From the NCBI GenBank assembly GCA_022482815.1, contig JAKVOM010000001.1, forward strand, positions 2,500,946 through 2,564,945: a DNA stretch of 64,000 nucleotides, given 5' to 3'. The translations under genes and the position numbers were made by a program. The number at the start of each line of letters is the position of its first letter. The stretch's first letter is position 1. This stretch comes from Acidaminococcus sp. (GTDB lineage Bacteria > Bacillota > Negativicutes > Acidaminococcales > Acidaminococcaceae). Of the stretch, positions 62,107-64,000 are shown piece by piece. The notes beneath the pieces were generated by a model. It had not been told where the DNA came from and searched no databases. It worked only from the letters and a program-made list of their open reading frames with translations.

Positions 62107-62185
62107 CGGATTTTTACTCCCAATCTCTGAAAAATCGTTTATAATTAAAAACATATCATGATAGATACGGAAAGGAGGACACCCC

Positions 62186-63856
62186 GTGAACCTGCAGACA
62201 CTGAAGCCGCATCGCAAGCTTATTGTTTTCGGTGCCGCCGTCTTTTCCGCAGCATGTGTATTGTACCATACATTTGCTCCGAAAGGCGTTATTTTTTCGC
62301 CTTCTCCTCTGCCGCCGAACGGTTCATGGGCCTTTGTCCCCCTGGATAACCGGCCGCCGTGCCGGGACTTTACGGTCGAACTTGCCGCACTGGGCGGGCT
62401 TTTTATGGAAACGCCGGAACCCGCCATTATGGACTGGTATGAAAATCCGGCAGATACGGCTGCCGTCCGTTCCTGGCTTACGACCCATATGGAAAATAAG
62501 GAAGGTGCCCTGCTATCGACGGATCTTCTTATCTTCGGGGGACTGCTGCACTCCCGGCAGGTTGCTATGACGCAGGAACTTTCCGGTTCTTTCTTCAACT
62601 ATATGAGTAAGCTCCGCGAAGAAAACCCGGATAAGCAATTTTATCTGTTCACGGTCATTCCGCGCCTCCTCATCAACGATCAGATTATTCCTGACCGCTG
62701 GTACCAGTGGCATCTCATGACATGGGTTATCAACATGGATAAAAAAATCCGCGGCCTGCCTTACGACGAAGAACTCTATGAGAGAGTCAAGGCAGAGATT
62801 CCCATGGAACTCAAATGGAAGTATCTCATGCTGTACCGCAGCAACGACTTATTCAACGAAGAATTAATTCAGTTTGTTTCTGAAGAAGGCATGAACGATC
62901 TGGTCATCGGCCAGGATGATGCGCACCCCTACGGACTGCCCAACTACAACCGGACCAATATTCCCCATTATGTGGCGCACCACGAAACGCATCCACCGAT
63001 TTACACGTCACAGGGTGCCGATGAACTGGGTACGCTGGCCGCTGCTCGTATCTATACAAGAAAGAAAGCCTGGCAGCCCCGTATCAAGATTATGTACGGT
63101 ACACCTGCGATGAAGGATTATACCCTGCCTTTTGTGCCCTTGACGCTTGAACAGATTGCCTTGGAAAAGATTCACCTCGCCAACGGGATCACAACGGAAA
63201 ACACAAAAGACGCCGACTTCATTTTATACCTGTACTGCGGCAACAAAGACACTGATAATGCTTCGGCGGCCGCAGACGAAGTCAAATCCCTGATGGAGCA
63301 AAAGCCGGTCGCCCTGGTCGATATGTCAAAACACTTTGCTGCGGGAGAATGTCTGCTGCCCCACCTTGCGGCAAACGGGACTCCCTTCGGCCGTCTCATT
63401 GCCTACGCCGGCTGGAATACAGCTTCAAACTCCGTGGGCACGGCTGTAGCGCAGGCGACGATTGTAACGGGTCAGGCACTCTTTTTACCAAAGGAAGCGC
63501 TGCCCGACCTTTATGCCAGAAACGTAACTTTTAATATGGCGCGCTTCCTTGATGACTGGGCTTATCAAAAAATGATCCGGCCGCACCTGTCGTCCCTGGC
63601 ATCCATAAACGGTGCCAATCCGCCCGTCAGCGAATACTCACTGCCACAGGCCACGGCCTACACGGCTCGTCATCTTGCAGTCTACAAGACGCTGCTGACC
63701 CTTGCCATGCGGCGCCATCCCTATTACGAGCAAGACGGCATCGCTTACTACGTCAATGACATTGATTTCACTGTTGCCTTCCCGTGGGAACGCGCCTTTG
63801 AAATCGATCTGAAACTCTACCCGCATTTTGCAAAAAGCAGGGTGAATAACTCATAA
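62186..63856 (+). CDS. DUF4127-family exported protein
   Basis: This 556-residue protein belongs to DUF4127. It has a single N-terminal hydrophobic segment (about 12-30) that could anchor it or act as a signal peptide, then a large domain with WAFVPLDNRPPCRDFTVEL, LLSTDLLIFGGLLHSRQV and HPYGLPNYNRTNIPHYVAHH. The family is common in Negativicutes and Clostridia and its function is unknown. The start is GTG after AAAGGAGG. The histidines and aspartates in the conserved blocks suggest a hydrolase-like active site, but this is not demonstrated. Confidence 0.9.
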   Translation: MNLQTLKPHRKLIVFGAAVFSAACVLYHTFAPKGVIFSPSPLPPNGSWAFVPLDNRPPCRDFTVELAALGGLFMETPEPAIMDWYENPADTAAVRSWLTTHMENKEGALLSTDLLIFGGLLHSRQVAMTQELSGSFFNYMSKLREENPDKQFYLFTVIPRLLINDQIIPDRWYQWHLMTWVINMDKKIRGLPYDEELYERVKAEIPMELKWKYLMLYRSNDLFNEELIQFVSEEGMNDLVIGQDDAHPYGLPNYNRTNIPHYVAHHETHPPIYTSQGADELGTLAAARIYTRKKAWQPRIKIMYGTPAMKDYTLPFVPLTLEQIALEKIHLANGITTENTKDADFILYLYCGNKDTDNASAAADEVKSLMEQKPVALVDMSKHFAAGECLLPHLAANGTPFGRLIAYAGWNTASNSVGTAVAQATIVTGQALFLPKEALPDLYARNVTFNMARFLDDWAYQKMIRPHLSSLASINGANPPVSEYSLPQATAYTARHLAVYKTLLTLAMRRHPYYEQDGIAYYVNDIDFTVAFPWERAFEIDLKLYPHFAKSRVNNS

Positions 63857-63915
63857 GCTATGGCAGTCACAGTGGAAACACAGGAGCTTCCGCTAAAATA
63901 TCACGGGATTTTTAC
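63857..63915. other. Short intergenic region after the DUF4127 gene
   Basis: No terminator or other feature was found in these 59 bases; a tRNA promoter begins right after them. Confidence 0.4.
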
Positions 63916-63944
63916 TTGACTTCTCAATCCCCCTGATGTATACT
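63916..63944 (+). promoter_or_regulatory. Promoter of the tRNA-Pro gene
   Basis: TTGACT (63916-63921) and TATACT (63939-63944) spaced by 17 bp, 12 bp upstream of the tRNA 5' end. Confidence 0.8.
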
Positions 63945-63956
63945 AGAGGACGTGTT

Positions 63957-64000
63957 CGGGACGTAGCGCAGTTTGGTAGCGCGCCTGGTTCGGGACTAGG
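63957..64000 (+). tRNA. tRNA-Pro(CGG), 3' part outside window
   Basis: The first 44 bases of a tRNA are visible: acceptor strand cgggacg, D-arm gcgcagtttggtagcgc, and anticodon stem-loop cctgg-ttcgggacta-gg with anticodon CGG (loop ttcggga). This reads proline codon CCG. The T-arm and 3' end lie beyond the window. Confidence 0.93.

Noticed and set aside
61555-62598. Longer rsmD reading with about 160 extra N-terminal residues
   Set aside because: The extension runs antisense into the DUF4127 gene; the family start MRIITGRARG with a ribosome site at 62106 is far better.

Overview
The window is a 64 kb piece of a Firmicutes-type chromosome. It carries a C-type DNA polymerase III (PolC), the fatty-acid regulator FapR with its operator, a SAM-I riboswitch, a glmS ribozyme, the ylxR-ylxQ pair inside the nusA-infB operon, and a clostridial 2[4Fe-4S] ferredoxin. 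The mixture suggests class Negativicutes, perhaps an Acidaminococcus-like organism. The genus is an inference, because no rRNA gene is present. Most genes lie on the minus strand, and most intergenic spaces hold dispersed repeats and strong terminators.

Region 1 (1-14 kb) is accessory metabolism and transport: a truncated sodium/amino-acid symporter, an MscS channel, a CCG-domain Fe-S protein with an EamA transporter, two tandem aldo/keto reductases divergent from a LysR regulator, a MarR/YczE pair with a perfect 26-bp palindromic operator, an Ada-AlkA fusion followed directly by ogt (alkylation repair), a second EamA transporter, and a SAM-riboswitch-controlled metQ plus M20 peptidase operon that has no metN or metI beside it.

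Region 2 (14-19 kb) holds glmS with its leader ribozyme, an unrecognised 460-residue coiled-coil protein with a HicA-like C-terminus, and rpsO.

Region 3 (19-42 kb) is the classic translation/replication/lipid supercluster. In transcription order it reads rpsB-tsf; pyrH-frr-(82-aa ORF)-ferredoxin-uppS-cdsA-dxr-rseP-ispG-proS-mgtC-polC; then rimP-nusA-ylxR-ylxQ-infB-rbfA-nrnA-truB-ribF, followed by rpsO. These genes join ribosome maturation, translation initiation, isoprenoid and phospholipid synthesis, and replication. PolC lacks the exonuclease domain normally inserted in its PHP domain.

Region 4 (42-55 kb) holds an IS3-family element next to an alanyl-tRNA editing gene and an Elp3-like radical SAM gene, then the fatty-acid operon fapR-plsX-fabH-fabD-fabG-acpP-(FabK-like flavoprotein)-fabF-rnc. 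A consensus promoter and FapR box precede fapR.

Region 5 (55-64 kb) contains the yceD-rpmF operon, ackA, tmcAL, an intact IS1182-family element, a coiled-coil protein gene with coaD and rsmD, a DUF4127 exported protein, and the first 44 bases of a tRNA-Pro(CGG) at the window edge.

Two repeat families fill most gaps: a modular double-hairpin element (copies near 1.1, 18.5, 54.7 and 54.9 kb) and degenerate short-unit repeats (near 0.9, 7.0, 11.6, 14.4, 27.2, 42.4 and 57.0 kb).
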